A DNA stretch of 64,000 nucleotides from Arachis hypogaea (taxonomy: Eukaryota > Streptophyta > Magnoliopsida > Fabales > Fabaceae): assembly GCF_003086295.3 (NCBI RefSeq), contig NC_092039.1:94263061-94327060 (forward strand). Reading direction: 5' to 3'. Below the pieces are notes generated by a model. That model was not told where the DNA came from. It did no database searches and saw only the letters and a list, made by a program, of their open reading frames with translations. A program made the position numbers and the translations under genes. Position 1 is the first letter of the stretch; each line of letters opens with the position of its first letter. Shown here in pieces: positions 1-12,075 of this stretch.

Positions 1-328
1 AACTCAAAGATAAAAGATAAGATAAGATAACTAACGTATCATATCCAAAAGGTCACATCTCACCATTATAAATACACTGGAGCACCCAGGTATAACTCAT
101 ACTCTGATTCTACTCAATACCTGCTTAATACCCTTGCTAACTTAAGCATTGGAGTCCCTTGCAGGTACCCCCCACCCTCCGGGAACAAAGGAATCAGCAC
201 CACCACCAAGTCCAACAAGTCGGACACAACAGCTCCGGCCGTCTCCCACCAGCCGGACACGTTAGCACTGACCAGTACAGAAGATCTCATTCGAGATCAA
301 CCTCCAGTTTCAGGTCACCCTCGGAACA
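1..328 (+). repeat. 5' LTR of element A, right-hand part only
   Basis: Aligns base for base with the last 328 nt of the LTR at 9668-10433 and ends in the same TCGGAACA just before the primer site. The upstream part lies outside the window. Confidence 0.9.
67..74 (+). promoter_or_regulatory. TATA box of the Tat-type LTR
   Basis: TATAAATA in a context conserved in all three Tat LTR copies here (also 10172-10179 and 30787-30794). Placing the RNA start downstream of it is inference. Confidence 0.55.
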
Positions 329-329
329 T

Positions 330-347
330 TGGCGCCGTTGCCGGGGA
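330..347 (+). other. Primer binding site of element A (tRNA-Asp)
   Basis: TGGCGCCGTTGCCGGGGA is complementary to the 3' end of plant tRNA-Asp(GUC) including CCA. It starts two bases after the LTR end CA at 328. This tRNA is the usual primer of Tat and Athila elements. Confidence 0.9.
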
Positions 348-369
348 ACCTGGATGTCATCCCATCACC

Positions 370-2155
370 ATGGCGGACGACCATGACAACGACCACGATT
401 CAGGTCTGGAGGATCAGACACCGCACAAAAACGCGGATGTCACGCTACAAAACACTCTGGAAACCAACAAAGACAAAGACTCACCAAATTCAGGGGCAAT
501 AGAAGCGCTCCTGGATTGCCTAAAACAACTGGAAAAAGAAACCCAACAACAACGGGAAATTGGAAGAGATCTCCAAAGAGAGGTGCGGCGACATCGGGAG
601 TTGGAAGAAAAACTACAGCAATTGGAAGCCGATCTCAAATCAAAAGCCCCCCGGGCTAATCTCGAGGAAAATTCAGGCAAAGAGCAAGACCCGTTCACTA
701 GGGAAATCATGAAAACCAAAATTCCAAAAGACTTCAAACTCCCGGATATGACCTTGTATGATGGCATCACGGACCCCAACCACCACCTCAGCAACTTCAG
801 AAGTAGAATGTACCTCACTGACGCCCCAGATGCTATTCGCTGCAAGGCTTTTCCAACAACTCTAACAAAGACAGCGATCCGATGATTCGACAACCTACCC
901 CCCGAAGTCCATCTCAAGCTTTGATGACTTAGCTAAAAAATTCCTAGCCAGATTCTCCATTCAGAAAGATAAAGCCAAGCACGCCCCCAATTTACTAGGG
1001 ATCAAACAAGGAGATCGAGAGAGCCTCCGCAGCTACATGGAGAGATTCAACAAAACATGCATGGACATACAAAGTTTACCAACGGAGGCCGCCATCATGG
1101 GACTCATCAATGGCCTACGAGAGGGACCTTTCAGCCAATCTATATCAAAAAAGTACCCGACCTCCTTAGATGAAGTGCAGGAGCGGGCAGAAAAGTATAT
1201 CAACATGGAGGAAAATGCTCGGTTAGGGGAAACCTCAAAATCGGGGACCTCCTACCGAGACAAAGACAAGGAATCCAAAAGAAAAGAAGATCGACAAGGG
1301 GAGAAAATTAAAAAATACCATAACTACTCCCCTCTCAGGGCATCCCTGGTTGAGATATACAAAGAAGTCTGCGATACGGAAAAAATCCCCCCAGCACGGC
1401 CACTCAAAGGCAAAAAGGGAGGAGGAAACCGAAAGGAATATTGTGAATACCATCGAGTCCGAGGACACTCCACAAACGAATGCTTCGACCTAAAATACAT
1501 CATAGAAAAATTGGTGAGAGAAGGAAAATTAGATCGATTCCTGGCCACCCGAGAAGATGATCAAAGAAAGAGACGAAGGGATGAAGATACCGATCGAACT
1601 GAACGATCACCTCAGACACCGGAAAGACATGTCCACATGATACATGGCGGATTTACAGCAGGTGGGAACTCCAAAACCTCTCGCAAAAGATATCTCAAAG
1701 AAGTATATCATGTCGAGGGAGAGGAGGAAGCCCTCAACATCCCAGCAATAACATTCACTAAGGAGGACGCATCCGGAATCATCACAGGACACGACGATCC
1801 CATGGTTATCACCATCATATTAGCAAACGCCAACCTACACCGCAACTTGATAGACCAAGGAAGTTCTGCCGACATCTTATTAAAGACAGCCTTTGATAAA
1901 CTCGGCTTAGAAGAAAAAGAACTTAAAGGCATATCCAAACAGTCTGTTCGGGCTAGGAGATACCCCGGTGTGACCACTAGGATACATACCACTACATACA
2001 ACCTTCGGAAAAGGAAACCAATCCAGGACTCTCAAAATAGACTACATCATAGTCGATATAAGTTCAGCTTACAATGCTCTCATAAGTCAGACAACACTCA
2101 ACCAAGTCGGCGCAATAGTCTCGACCCCACACCTTCCCAACTCCAAAAGGGATAG
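370..2155 (+). pseudogene. gag and protease region of element A (broken)
   Basis: The frame opens at the ATG at 370, 22 bases after the primer site. It encodes a charged coiled-coil N-terminus (about residues 45-95) and then the start of a retrotransposon gag domain. A TGA at 883-885 sits where a Trp is expected, and a nearby frameshift moves gag into the frame beginning at 1037. That second segment holds the gag core, a CEYHRVRGHSTNEC knuckle-like motif near 1440, and an aspartic protease motif DQGSSADIL near 1852-1880. Another frameshift near 1950 makes the end of the segment unrelated to protease. It would have supplied capsid and protease; this copy cannot produce them as one chain. Confidence 0.82.
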
Positions 2156-2178
2156 CCACGATAAAAGCAGACCAGAAG

Positions 2179-5100
2179 ATGGCACGTCGCTGTTATAACG
2201 AAAGCCTAAATCTCAGAGGCAAAGGAGAAGAATTTCACACAATCGAGCTAGGCGGAGTTCAACGACGAGAAGAACTTCGTCCCCAGCCAGAGGGCGAGAT
2301 AGAAAAGATTCAGATCGGGGACACCTCGGAAATAACAACTAACATCGGCACAATCCTAAAAGGAGATTTAAAAGAATTACTAATACAATTCTTGCGAGAT
2401 AACGTCGACCTCTTCGCATGGAAAGCTATAGATATTCCAGGTATCGACCCTAAGCTAATGTGTCACAAGTTAGCGGTCTACCCAGGATCTTGACCGGTGC
2501 AGCAGAGACGAAGAAAACTTGGGCCAGAACGATCCCAAGCTGTGGAAGAGCAAGTACAAGCACTCCTGGAAGCAGGATTCATAAGAGAAGTCAAATACCC
2601 ACTATGGCTAGCCAACGTTGTCTTGGTGAAAAAAATCAAATGGGAAGTGGCGAATGTGCACCGATTACACCGATCTCAACAAAGCTTGTCCAAAGGATCC
2701 ATATCCACTCCCAACTATTGACGCTCTGGTAGATGCTTCCTCCGGATACAAATATCTCTCGTTTATGGACGCATACTCGGGATACAATCAAATCTCCATG
2801 TATCCACCAGATCAAGAAAAGACATCGTTCCTAACACCAAAAGTAAACTACTGCTACATTGTAATGCCTTTCGGTCTCAAAAACGCAGGAGCTACTTACC
2901 AAAGGCTAATGAATAAAGTCTTCTTAGATCACATCGGAAAGATCATGGAAGTCTACGTGGACGACATGCTAATTAAAACACAAAGTGAAAAGACATTATT
3001 GTCCGACCTAGCCCAAGTGTTCGACACCATTAGGAAGCATGATATGCGACTCAATCCAGCAAAATGCACCTTTGCGGTAGAAACAGGAAAATTCTTAGGT
3101 TTTATGCTCACACAAAGAGGAATTGAAGCAAATCCATATAAATGCCAGGCCATACTCAACATGAAGAGCCCAACATGCGTCAAAGAAGTACAGCAACTCA
3201 ACGGGAGATTGGCTGCCATATCCCGATTCTTAGCAGGAGCCGCAATAAGATCCCTCCCCTTCTATGCTACTTTAAGAAAGGGAAAATAGTTCGAATGAAC
3301 GATAGAATGCGAACAAGCCTTCCAAGACTTTAAGAAGTTCTTAGGACAGCCACCTATCCTATCCCGACCACGAGAAGGAGAACCACTCATATTATATCTC
3401 GCAGTAGGAAGTAGGGCAGTAGCATCAGCACTGGTCAGAGAAGACAAAAACGGACAACAACCCGTCTACTTCATTAGCAAAGCACTACAGGGATCCGAGC
3501 TGAACTATCAGAAAATAGAAAAATTTGCCTATACTCTCGTTCTAACATCTCGACGACTCTGCCCTTACTTCCAGGCCCACACCATTAAAGTTCGAACTAA
3601 CCAGCCCTTAAAAGGAATATTGTAGAAAACAGATTTAGCAGGCAGAATTCTACAATGGGCAGTCGAGTTTGACCTCCAATATGAAGCTCGGACGGCCATC
3701 AAATCACAGTATCTGGCCGATTTTATCGCAGAATTCACAGAGGCCCTAGAAACCCCCACAGAATAGAATCTTTACGTGGACGGTTCTTCAAATAAAACTG
3801 GAAGCGGCGCAGGCGTGATAATAGAAAGTGACCAAGGAACCCAAGTTGAGCTCTCCCTTAAGTTCGGGTTCCCAGCCTCAGACAACCAGGTATAATATGA
3901 AGCATTATTAGCCGGTTTGAAGCTGGTTAAAGAGGTCGGAGCTCGAAAACTTAACATTTACAGCGATTCGCAAGTGGTCACATCACAAATAATAGGGAGC
4001 TACCAAGCCAAAGATCCCACCATGAAAAAGTATTTGGATAAGACCAAGGAACAGCTCGGACAAATCGAGGAATACAAGATCTGCCACATACCCCGTGAGC
4101 AAAATGCCCGAGCTGACGCACTCTCAAAACTAGCCAGCACCAAACCAGGGGGCAACAATAAAAGCCTCATCCAGGAAATGTTACAGAACCCATCAATCTC
4201 GGAAGCAGAAAAAGTCCTAACCATAACAGGCCAGGACCAAGGATGGATGATCCCCATAATCAACTACCTCAAAACAAGAATGCTCCCCACAGAAGAAAAG
4301 GAAGCAAAGAGGCTAAAAAAGGAGGCACAGTACTACACCATCATAAACAACATCCTGTACAAAAGAGGGATCTCGGTACCATTACTAAAATGCGTGCCGA
4401 CCTCCCACACCAGGGAAGTGTTAGAAGAGGTACACGGCGGCATGAGGTACACGGCGGCATTTGTGGCAATCATCTCGGAGCACGGGCTCTTGCTAAAAAG
4501 ATACTTCGGGCAGGGTTTTATTGGCCAACCTTACAGAAAGAATCTACAGAATTTGTAAAGACATGTCCACCATGTCAGAAACATGCCAACCTCCACATCG
4601 CCCCGCCAGAACAACTCATTAGCGTGACTTCTCCTTAGCAGTTTGCAAAATGGGGACTCGACCTTCTCGGTCCTTTTCCCCAGGGATCAGGGCAAGTTAA
4701 ATTCCTCATAGTAGGGGTAGATTACTTTACAAAATGGATCGAGGCAGAACCCCTAGCCAATGCAACCGCCCAAAGAAGCCAAAATTTCTTATATAGAAAC
4801 ATTGTCACGAGGTTCGGAGTCCCATATTCAATAACCACAGACAATGGCACCCAATTTACAGACGCAGGCTTCAAAAAATTAGTAGCCGACTTGAATATAA
4901 AGCACCAGTACACCTCTGTCGAACATCCACAAGCCAATGGACAGGCCGAAGCCGCCAACAAAGTCATATTGGCAGGGTTAAAACGAAGACTGCAAGATGC
5001 AAAGGGAGCCTGGGCAGAGGAGCTTCCACAGGTTCTATGGGCATATCGAACGACGCCACATTCCACCACAAAGGAATCCCCTTTCCGATTAGCGTACGGA

Positions 5101-5496
5101 ATGGAGGCAATGATTCCAGTAGAAATTGAAGAAGGATCGCATAGAGTATTCCATTATAATGAGGGAGCAAACTCCCAACTTCAGAGGGAAGAACTCGACC
5201 TACTTCCTGAAATCCAGGAAAGAGCTCGGATCAGAGAAGAAGCTCTAAAACGTCGAATGGCTTCCAGATATAATCAAAGGGTAGTACCAAGAAGTTTCGC
5301 TGAGAAAGATCTCATCTTAATCCGGAACAACATTAGAACAACTCGGCCCGGAGAAGGGAAGCTGGCAGCAAACTGGAAAGGACCCTACCGAGTTATAGAA
5401 GTACTTGGGAAGGGCTACTATCGACTGTCCGAACTTGATGGACGAGAGCTTCCCAGATCATGGCACGCCTGCAACCTAAGAAGGTACTATAGCTAG
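2179..5496 (+). pseudogene. pol of element A: RT, RNase H, second RNase H, integrase (broken)
   Basis: The reverse transcriptase is readable in pieces: fingers around 2497-2650, then after a frameshift the palm from 2654 with SFMDAYSGYNQI and the catalytic YVDD near 2956. The classical RNase H (about 3290-3760) has several stops. A second, archaeal-type RNase H follows: VDGSS near 3778, SDSQVV near 3962 and ADALSKL near 4112. Integrase runs from about 4430 to 5496, with a CPPCQKH zinc-binding half, GLDLLGPF, TTDNGTQF and an ANGQAEAANK segment that carries the third acidic residue. The best continuous piece is 4891-5496, ending in a TAG at 5494. Stops include one at the position of the Trp expected after SVTSP near 4637. 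Confidence 0.85.
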
Positions 5497-5527
5497 AAAA
5501 GGCAATGGATCTCACTAGTGGATGTGC

Positions 5528-5559
5528 TCTTTTTCCTGAAAAGGTTTTTTAATGAGGCA
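5528..5559 (+). other. Conserved post-integrase box in element A
   Basis: A CTTTTTCCTGAAAAGG stretch followed by TTTTTTAATGAGGC lies about 30 nt after the pol stop. It is nearly unchanged in element B at 12102-12131. Similar boxes follow integrase in many plant LTR elements; no function can be assigned from sequence. Confidence 0.45.
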
Positions 5560-6922
5560 CCATGTTGAGATCTAGGTCTTGCCCGACTTAAAGGGATAAG
5601 AAAATTCCCACATGTATATATTTGCATTTTTTCTTTGAATAAAGTCTATTTAGATATTCTACAAAGAATCCAAGACACATTAATCTGAAGTATTCATTGT
5701 CCGATTATAAAGCGACAGGTCGGCAGAAAGTGAAAAATAATTTCACTGCACGACCACGATAAAGATAAATCGTCCGATAAAGGTGAAAACGCGATTCACC
5801 CAAAGGACGATCTAAAGATGCCAACCACTTTCTACAAATCGGCAAAGATGAACACAGAATAATGTAACAAGTTATCGAAAGTGATCTAAAAAAGAACCTG
5901 ACGAGGTCTTACGGATCGCTAAAATAATAACTTAAGGACTGGTCGAACGAACCAAGTCAACCCAAGTTATAAGTAAACGCTGGAAAGAGGTCTGGCCAAC
6001 CCTATTAAAGAGGATTACTTTAACTTAGAAGGGCCTAACATAACAAAGTCAACCCAAAACAAAAAGTTATACATGTAAACCCTGAAAGAGATCTGACAAA
6101 GATCCAAGAAAGAGGACTATAAAAAATAACTTAAAGGAGACCGACATAACCAAGTCGGACTCCTATCACTAAAAAGTTATACAAGTAGTTCCTGAAAGAG
6201 ATCTGACAAAGATCTAAGAAAGAGGACTACAAAAAATAACTTAAAGAAGACCGACATAACCAAGTCGGACTCCTATCACTAAAAAGTTATACAAGTAGTC
6301 CCTGAAAGAGATCTGACAAAGATCCAAGAAAGAGGACTACAAAAAATAACTTAAAGGAGACCGACATAACCAAGTCGGACTCCTACCACTAAAAAGTTAT
6401 CAAAGTAATCCCTGAAAGAGACCTGACAAAGGTCCTAGAAAGAGGATTACAAAAATAACTTGGAAAGAGGTCGACCTAACGAAGTTGATCTCCTACAAAT
6501 AAGTTATAAAAGTAATCCCCAAAAGAGACCTGACAAAGGTCCAAAAAAGAGGATTACAGAAATAACTGAAAGGGGGACCAGCGCAAAAGAACCACCAAGA
6601 AACAAGTTGGACCCATAAGTCACAACCTCAAAGGATCCAAGCTACAAACAATAAAACAAAGCAATCCGAGGAGGTCGAGATACAAGATTTCAAACATCAG
6701 TAGAAAATTGAAAAGTTGCCAAGACAAAAAACTACCTCTATTACTCCACAAAAGTTATAAGGCCCCGGAACAGCGGCCATCAACACCTGCTAAAGATAGC
6801 GAGCTACTTTTTGTTTTTCAAAATAAAGTTGCTAAAACAAGCAACTAGAAACCATCAGCAAAACAAACAAAGTTTTAAAAAACCCACAAGCCGGGCCAAC
6901 TATATAAATATCTAGAAAGATA
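5560..6922. repeat. Post-pol spacer of A with ~110-bp tandem repeats (about 6055-6560)
   Basis: About four to five units of roughly 110 bp can be read, with AGTTAT recurring near 6064, 6175, 6285 and 6394. Each unit has two potential stems: GATCT-gacaa-AGATC (GACCT/AGGTC in later units), and CCGAC...GTCGG flanked by AGGAG/CTCCT. No ORF of note is seen. Hypervariable 3' tandem repeats are known in Tat elements and can seed satellites. Confidence 0.75.
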
Positions 6923-8828
6923 TCAGCAAGCATCAGGAGCCTTCATGGCATCATCAGGACAAGGAGAAGGAGGACGAGTCTGAATAGGCACGGCATCTAT
7001 AGTTTCATCCTCTCGGTTCAGAACCTGGCAATCCGAATCAGGTGCAACCAGAGGAACAGAAGATGTCGACACTTTGGCAGAGGACACAGGAGGAGGATCA
7101 GCATCATCATCACCATCGTCATCAAGGACAATCTTGCCATCCCTGACAACATTGTCTAGGCCGAAAGGGTGAGATCGGCCTCGGGAGCAATAACCCGAAC
7201 TTGCTCCTTTAAGTTCTCGTAAGCAGCAGTCACGCTGCCAACGAGATGACCTTGGAGCTCAGAATAATCTTCCCGGGCATTGTTCAACTCCTCCCTCAGG
7301 CGCATCACCTCCCGATAAGTCGTAACATAACTCTCCTTATGCATCGAGGCTATGTCCTCGGCCAATCTCAAAGAAGCCGCTAGTGAAAGGGAACTCGCCT
7401 TCTCATTCTCTAGATCCTTCTCCAACTTGGTCACCTTTAATTCAAGCTCCTCCTTCAGCCCCTTCATCCGGTCAAACTCCTGCTTTGCCTCCTCCATAAA
7501 TGCTTTGGTAGCATGGAGAGGAAGATTTTGAGCAGTCCGATGTATAGCAGCCGACATATATGCCATCTTTACATGATTTCGGGCCATAAACTCCAGATGA
7601 TGGAGAATGGACACATCGTCCATGGAGATGGTACCATAGGGCCCGATTTGTTGATCTACAAACTCAATGGCATTGAAATCAGGGGCATTGAGGTCGAAGG
7701 GCTCAGCCGTCTTTTGCTTCTTACTTGGAGGGGCAGCAGATGGAGCGGCAGAAGTAGGGTGAGGATCCACCAAGCGGACCCGAGGTGTTGGGATCACCTT
7801 CTTCACCCCGGGGGAACTCGGCACTGATGGCTTCTCGCGCACTTGGGAGGACCCCTCCCCAGCCGCCTTGGCAGCAATATTTCTGGCAGCAGTCGCCTTC
7901 TGTGCCCTCTTAAAAGCTTTCATAGATTTGTTATTCTTCATTGCCTCTGCAAATAAAACAGAAAGTTAAGCTACAAGTCAGACAAGTCGGAAGGACAGCT
8001 ACAAGCAATATAAACAGATAAAAAGGAAACACAAAATACCCAGCTCAGTTTGAAGAAGAGAGGGATTGGTTAGAAATTTCTTTGTGTCGAGATGGGGAGG
8101 TTGCCTCCAGTGTTCTTCCAAGACAGTCACAAAGGCTCGCTCAGCCTCATCCAACATTTTTCACGTATATCGGGACACCCTCACATCCTTTTGCCATTCC
8201 AAGGGAAAAGCAGGCTCGTCATTTTCATCCAGAAAGAAGGGTCGAGCTCCTTCAACAGCTCAGACCTTGAAAAAGTAGTTTTTAAAATCACGGAATGACT
8301 CGTCAAACATGGAAAAGACCTTCTTTCCCTGGGCAGAGCGAAAGGAGACCCAAGCTGCCTTCTTTTTTACCACTCCGGGCTTAGTCAAGACAAACAGATA
8401 GAAAAAGAGAGATTGGGAAGCAGGGATACCAAAACCATTGCACAACAATTGAAAAATCTTTATGAACCCCAGAAATTATGGTGAAGTTGAGAGAGGGCAA
8501 CATTACAAGACCATAACAGGTCGGTTTCAAATTGAGTAAAAGGAAGGGTAATACCCAGCGAACCAAAGAAAAAGTCATAAACATAGAAGAAAGGGCGATC
8601 GTCAACAACCTGAGTAGAGAAGCAGACTCTCTCTTCGGAGGAGGGAGGGACAAGTTCATAGTTCTTCTCATCACCTTGATTACTACAGACCCTATGAAAC
8701 TGCCTAAGCTGTGCGCAAAACTCGGAATCAACCAAGGAGACACACATAAGGACCATTGAGTCCACCCAATCAGCCATGCCCTCAGGAACCCGGGAAGGCA
8801 TCTCTACAACGTTATTGCGAGAAGACAT
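6923..8828 (-). pseudogene. Antisense ORF of element A (Transposase_28-like), two exons, frameshifted
   Basis: It runs opposite to gag-pol, starting MSSRNNVVEMPSRVPEG at 8828. The first part, with LPFTQFETDLLWSCN and FWG, matches the plant family labelled putative gypsy-type transposon (Pfam Transposase_28). A frameshift near 8460 moves it to a second frame (KKKAAWVSFRSAQGKKVF). A GT-AG intron is visible at 7947-8039 (GGTATTT donor, TTTATTTGCAG acceptor). The second exon continues as a basic then coiled-coil protein (7941-7156), and the C-terminal tail ends at 6923 after another shift. The function of these antisense proteins is unknown. Conservation in two copies (A and B) supports a real coding past. 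Confidence 0.7.
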
Positions 8829-9667
8829 GAGGCCAACTAAATCCTACAATAAGAAAAGAATAGTGGATTACTTAAAAACATCCCGGACGAGGAGCAAAAC
8901 ATCTCGACAAACAGAAAGGGAAAACTCCAAGACTCAAGATAAGAAAGTCTGGGGCATCCCTTGGAGGCAGTAAACAGGCAAGGTTTTCAAGTTGTTTCTA
9001 CAGCCTACATCCTGGCACTCATCAAAAAGAAAATAAAATCCCGAAAGAAACAAAAGAAGCAAAAAACGTAAAAACACCACCCTTCTACAGTTTATCAGAA
9101 AAAGTATTGCTCCTACAGTTTATCAGTGAAAAACACTACTGCTACAGTTTATCAGAACACCAAAAGGACCAAGAAGAAAAACAGCAAAGGTGCAAACTTT
9201 TTTGAAATCAAGTAAAAAATCATCAGCAAAAGCACAGGCAGAAACGGCGGCAACATGCAAAAGAAAAAGATTCAAGCAAACAAAGAAGAGATTCGCACCA
9301 AAAAGGGGAAAAATCCAGAGCATGCAACAAGTCAAGCATGATAAAAACAGAAAGATCCAAACTTTCTCCAAAAGGAAGATCAAAAGGAAAACGCCATCGC
9401 AAAGTCAAAAATAAACGAGGAAACACGAAATGGGACTAACCTGGAGACGAAAGAAGCTTCGAAGAAAAGAATGGAAGCGCAGAAACAAAGGCTGCCCAGA
9501 AAATCGCCAAGTGATGCCGCAACGCAAGAAAGCAGACGTGCAAACGAAAGACAGAGAGCAGATGAGAGAAATAGAAAACGAGAGAGTAAAGGGAGAAGTT
9601 ACGAAGAAGAAATGAAGAAGAAAAACCGTTTTTGATCAAGAAAATTCAAAATAAAGCCAAGAGAGAA
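8829..9667. other. Spacer between antisense ORF and 3' LTR of A
   Basis: A-rich sequence with no convincing gene. Three copies of a CTACAGTTTATCAG motif spaced about 33 nt lie at 9083-9155. If the antisense ORF is transcribed, its promoter would be in this spacer or in the LTR. A purine tract (AAGAGAGAA, about 9659-9667) immediately precedes the 3' LTR and is the likely polypurine tract. Confidence 0.55.
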
Positions 9668-10433
9668 TGGGGGCAATTAATGCCAATTAAATGCGGATGT
9701 TAAAACCGCTTGCATTCCCAAAAAAGCGCTAATACAAAAGCGCGCGCTTTTAGAGGAAAACGTTCTACATTCAAAAAAAAGACTCTACAAAGAAAGGAAT
9801 CGACAAAATGCTTGAGTTTGACTTCACTGAAGAAGGATCGAAGTCAAGGACTCGACCTCCAAAGGAAGAACCGAGCTCAAGCAGGGGCACTGTTCATACC
9901 CTGGGTCGAGCTATCCGACCCAAGATGATTGGAGATAAAGCGACCGATCTCTTCAGGTCAGACTATCTGATCTCTTCTTAAAGAGCTCGGCCAAATCGAC
10001 AGAAGAGCCCAGTAAAGGGCCCAAATAGAGGAGCACGACCCAAATCCTAAGGCAGCCTAAGCCTATAGAGATAAAGGTGGTTTCGTTGAAAGATACGCTG
10101 ACCTCAACTCAAAGATAAAAGATAAGATAAGATAACTAACTTATCTTATCCAAAAGGTCACATCTCACCATTATAAATACACTGGAGCACCCAGGTATAA
10201 CTCATACTCTGATTCTACTCAATACCTGCTTAATACCCTTGCTAACTTAAGCATCGGAGTCCCTTGCAGGTACCCCCCACCCTCCGGGGACAAAGGAATC
10301 AGCACCACCACCAAGTCAAACAAGTCGGACACAACAGCTCCGGCCGTCTCCCACTAGCTGGACACGTTAGCACCGACCAGTACAGAAGATCTCATCTGAG
10401 ATCAACCTCCAGTTTCAGGTAACCATCGGAACA
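9668..10433 (+). repeat. 3' LTR of element A
   Basis: It begins TGGGGGCAATTAATG after a purine tract and ends CGGAACA. The last 328 nt match the window's first 328 nt. The following bases GAACG begin the RNase H sequence of element B and should be the target duplication; the left copy is outside the window. Confidence 0.82.
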
Positions 10434-12075
10434 GAACGCAACTTGAGCTTTCCCTCAAATTTGGATTCCCGGCCTCAAATAACCAGGCTGAATACGAAGC
10501 ATTATTAGCTGGTTTGAAGCTGGCTAGGGAAGTTAGAGCTCAGAAACTCAACATCTACAGTGACTCACAAGTCATTACTCACAAATAACAGGATGCTACC
10601 AAGCCAAAGATCCTACCATGAAAAAATATTTGGATAAAACCAAAGAACAGTTCGGACAACTCGGGGAATATAGGATCTGCCACATACCCCACGAGCAAAA
10701 TGCCCGAGCTGACGCACTCTCAAAGCTAGCCAGCACCAAACCAGGGGGCAACAATAGAAGCCTCATCCAGGAAATACTGTAGAACCCATCAATATCGGAA
10801 GAAGAAAAAATCCTAGCCATAACAGGTCGGGATCAAGCATGGATGACCCCCATAATTAACTACCTCAAAACAGAAGCTCTCCCTACAGATGAAAAGAAGG
10901 CAAAGGGGTTAAAAAGGGAGGCACAGTACTACACTATCATAAACAACACACTATACAAAAGAGGGATCTCAAAACCTTTGTTAAAATGCGTACCGACTTC
11001 CAATACAAAGGAAGTCTTGGAGGAAGTGCACAGCGGTATTTTTGGTAATCATCTCGGAGCACAAGCTCTCACCAAACAGGTACTCCGAGCGGAATTTTAT
11101 TGGCCAACTCTACGAAAGGAAGCTACAGAATTTGTAAAGACATGTCCACCATGTCAGAAGCATGCCAACTTTCACATCGCCCCGCCGGAAAAACTCATTA
11201 GCGTGACCTCTCCCTGGCCATTTGCAAAATGGGGACTCGATCTTCTCGGACCCTTCCCACAGGGATCGAGACAAGTAAAATTCCTCATAGTAGGGGTAGA
11301 CTATTTCATGAAATGGATTGAGGCAGAACCTCTAGCCAATGCCACTGCTCAAAGAAACTGGAAATTCCTATATAGGAACATTGTTACAAGATTCGGGGTC
11401 CCATACTCCATCACCACAGACAATGGCACCCAATTCACAGATACAGTCTTCAGAAAATTAGTGGCCGACTTGAATATAAAACACAAGTTCACCTCCGTCG
11501 AACATCCCCAAGCCAATGGACAAGCCGAAGCGGCCAACAAAGTCATATTGGCCGGGTTGAAGCGGAGACTGCAAGAAGCAAAGGGGGCTTGGGCCGAGGA
11601 ACTTCCACAAGTCCTATGGGCATATCGGACAACCCCCCATTCTACTACGAACGAATCACCATTCCGACTAGCATACGGAGTGGAGGCAATGATTCCAATA
11701 GAGGTCGAGGAAGGATCTCCCCGAGTAGTCCACTACAATGAACAAACCAATTCTCAACTCCAAAGAGAAGAGCTCGGCATACTTCCAGAAATCCAAGAAA
11801 GAGCTCAGATCAGAGAAAAAGCACTAAAGCGGCGAATGGCTTCCAGGTATAATCAAAAGGTAGTGCCAAGAGATTTCACGGAGAATGATCTCATCCTAAT
11901 CCGAAATGATATTGGAACAACTCGACCCGGAGAAGGAAAGCTGGCAGCTAACTGGAAAGGACCCTACCGAGTCACAGAAGTACTTGGGAAGGGCTACTAC
12001 AGACTGTCCGAACTCGAGGGATGAGAACTCCCTAGATCATGGCACGCCTGTAACCTAAGAAGGTACTATAGCTAG
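10434..12075 (+). pseudogene. Element B pol remnant: second RNase H and integrase
   Basis: The first 400 nt encode the end of the archaeal-type RNase H (ADALSKLAST region near 10710) but contain stops. An open frame of 393 codons at 10843-12024 covers most of the integrase: CPPCQKHANFH zinc-binding half, LDLLGPFPQG, TTDNGTQFTD, the ANGQAEAANK segment and a C-terminal GPYRVTEVLGKGYYRLSELEG. A TGA replaces the Arg codon seen in A, cutting about 16 residues before the ancestral stop at 12073-12075. The integrase core residues look preserved, but without RT and gag on the same transcript this remnant cannot act alone. Confidence 0.82.

Larger units (their letters stand above)
1..10433 (+). mobile_element. 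Element A: Tat-lineage Ty3/gypsy LTR retrotransposon (5' LTR truncated by window edge)
   Basis: The order read directly is: partial LTR, tRNA-Asp primer site, gag, protease, reverse transcriptase, RNase H, second RNase H, integrase, tandem-repeat spacer, antisense ORF, purine tract, 3' LTR. Bases 1-328 match 10106-10433 with about ten differences, so these are the two LTRs of one insertion. Dual RNase H and an antisense ORF before the 3' LTR are known traits of the Tat lineage. The right end abuts RNase H sequence of a related element (B), so A is inserted into B. The 5' target duplication lies outside the window. All coding frames carry stops or frameshifts, so this copy is not autonomous. 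Confidence 0.88.
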
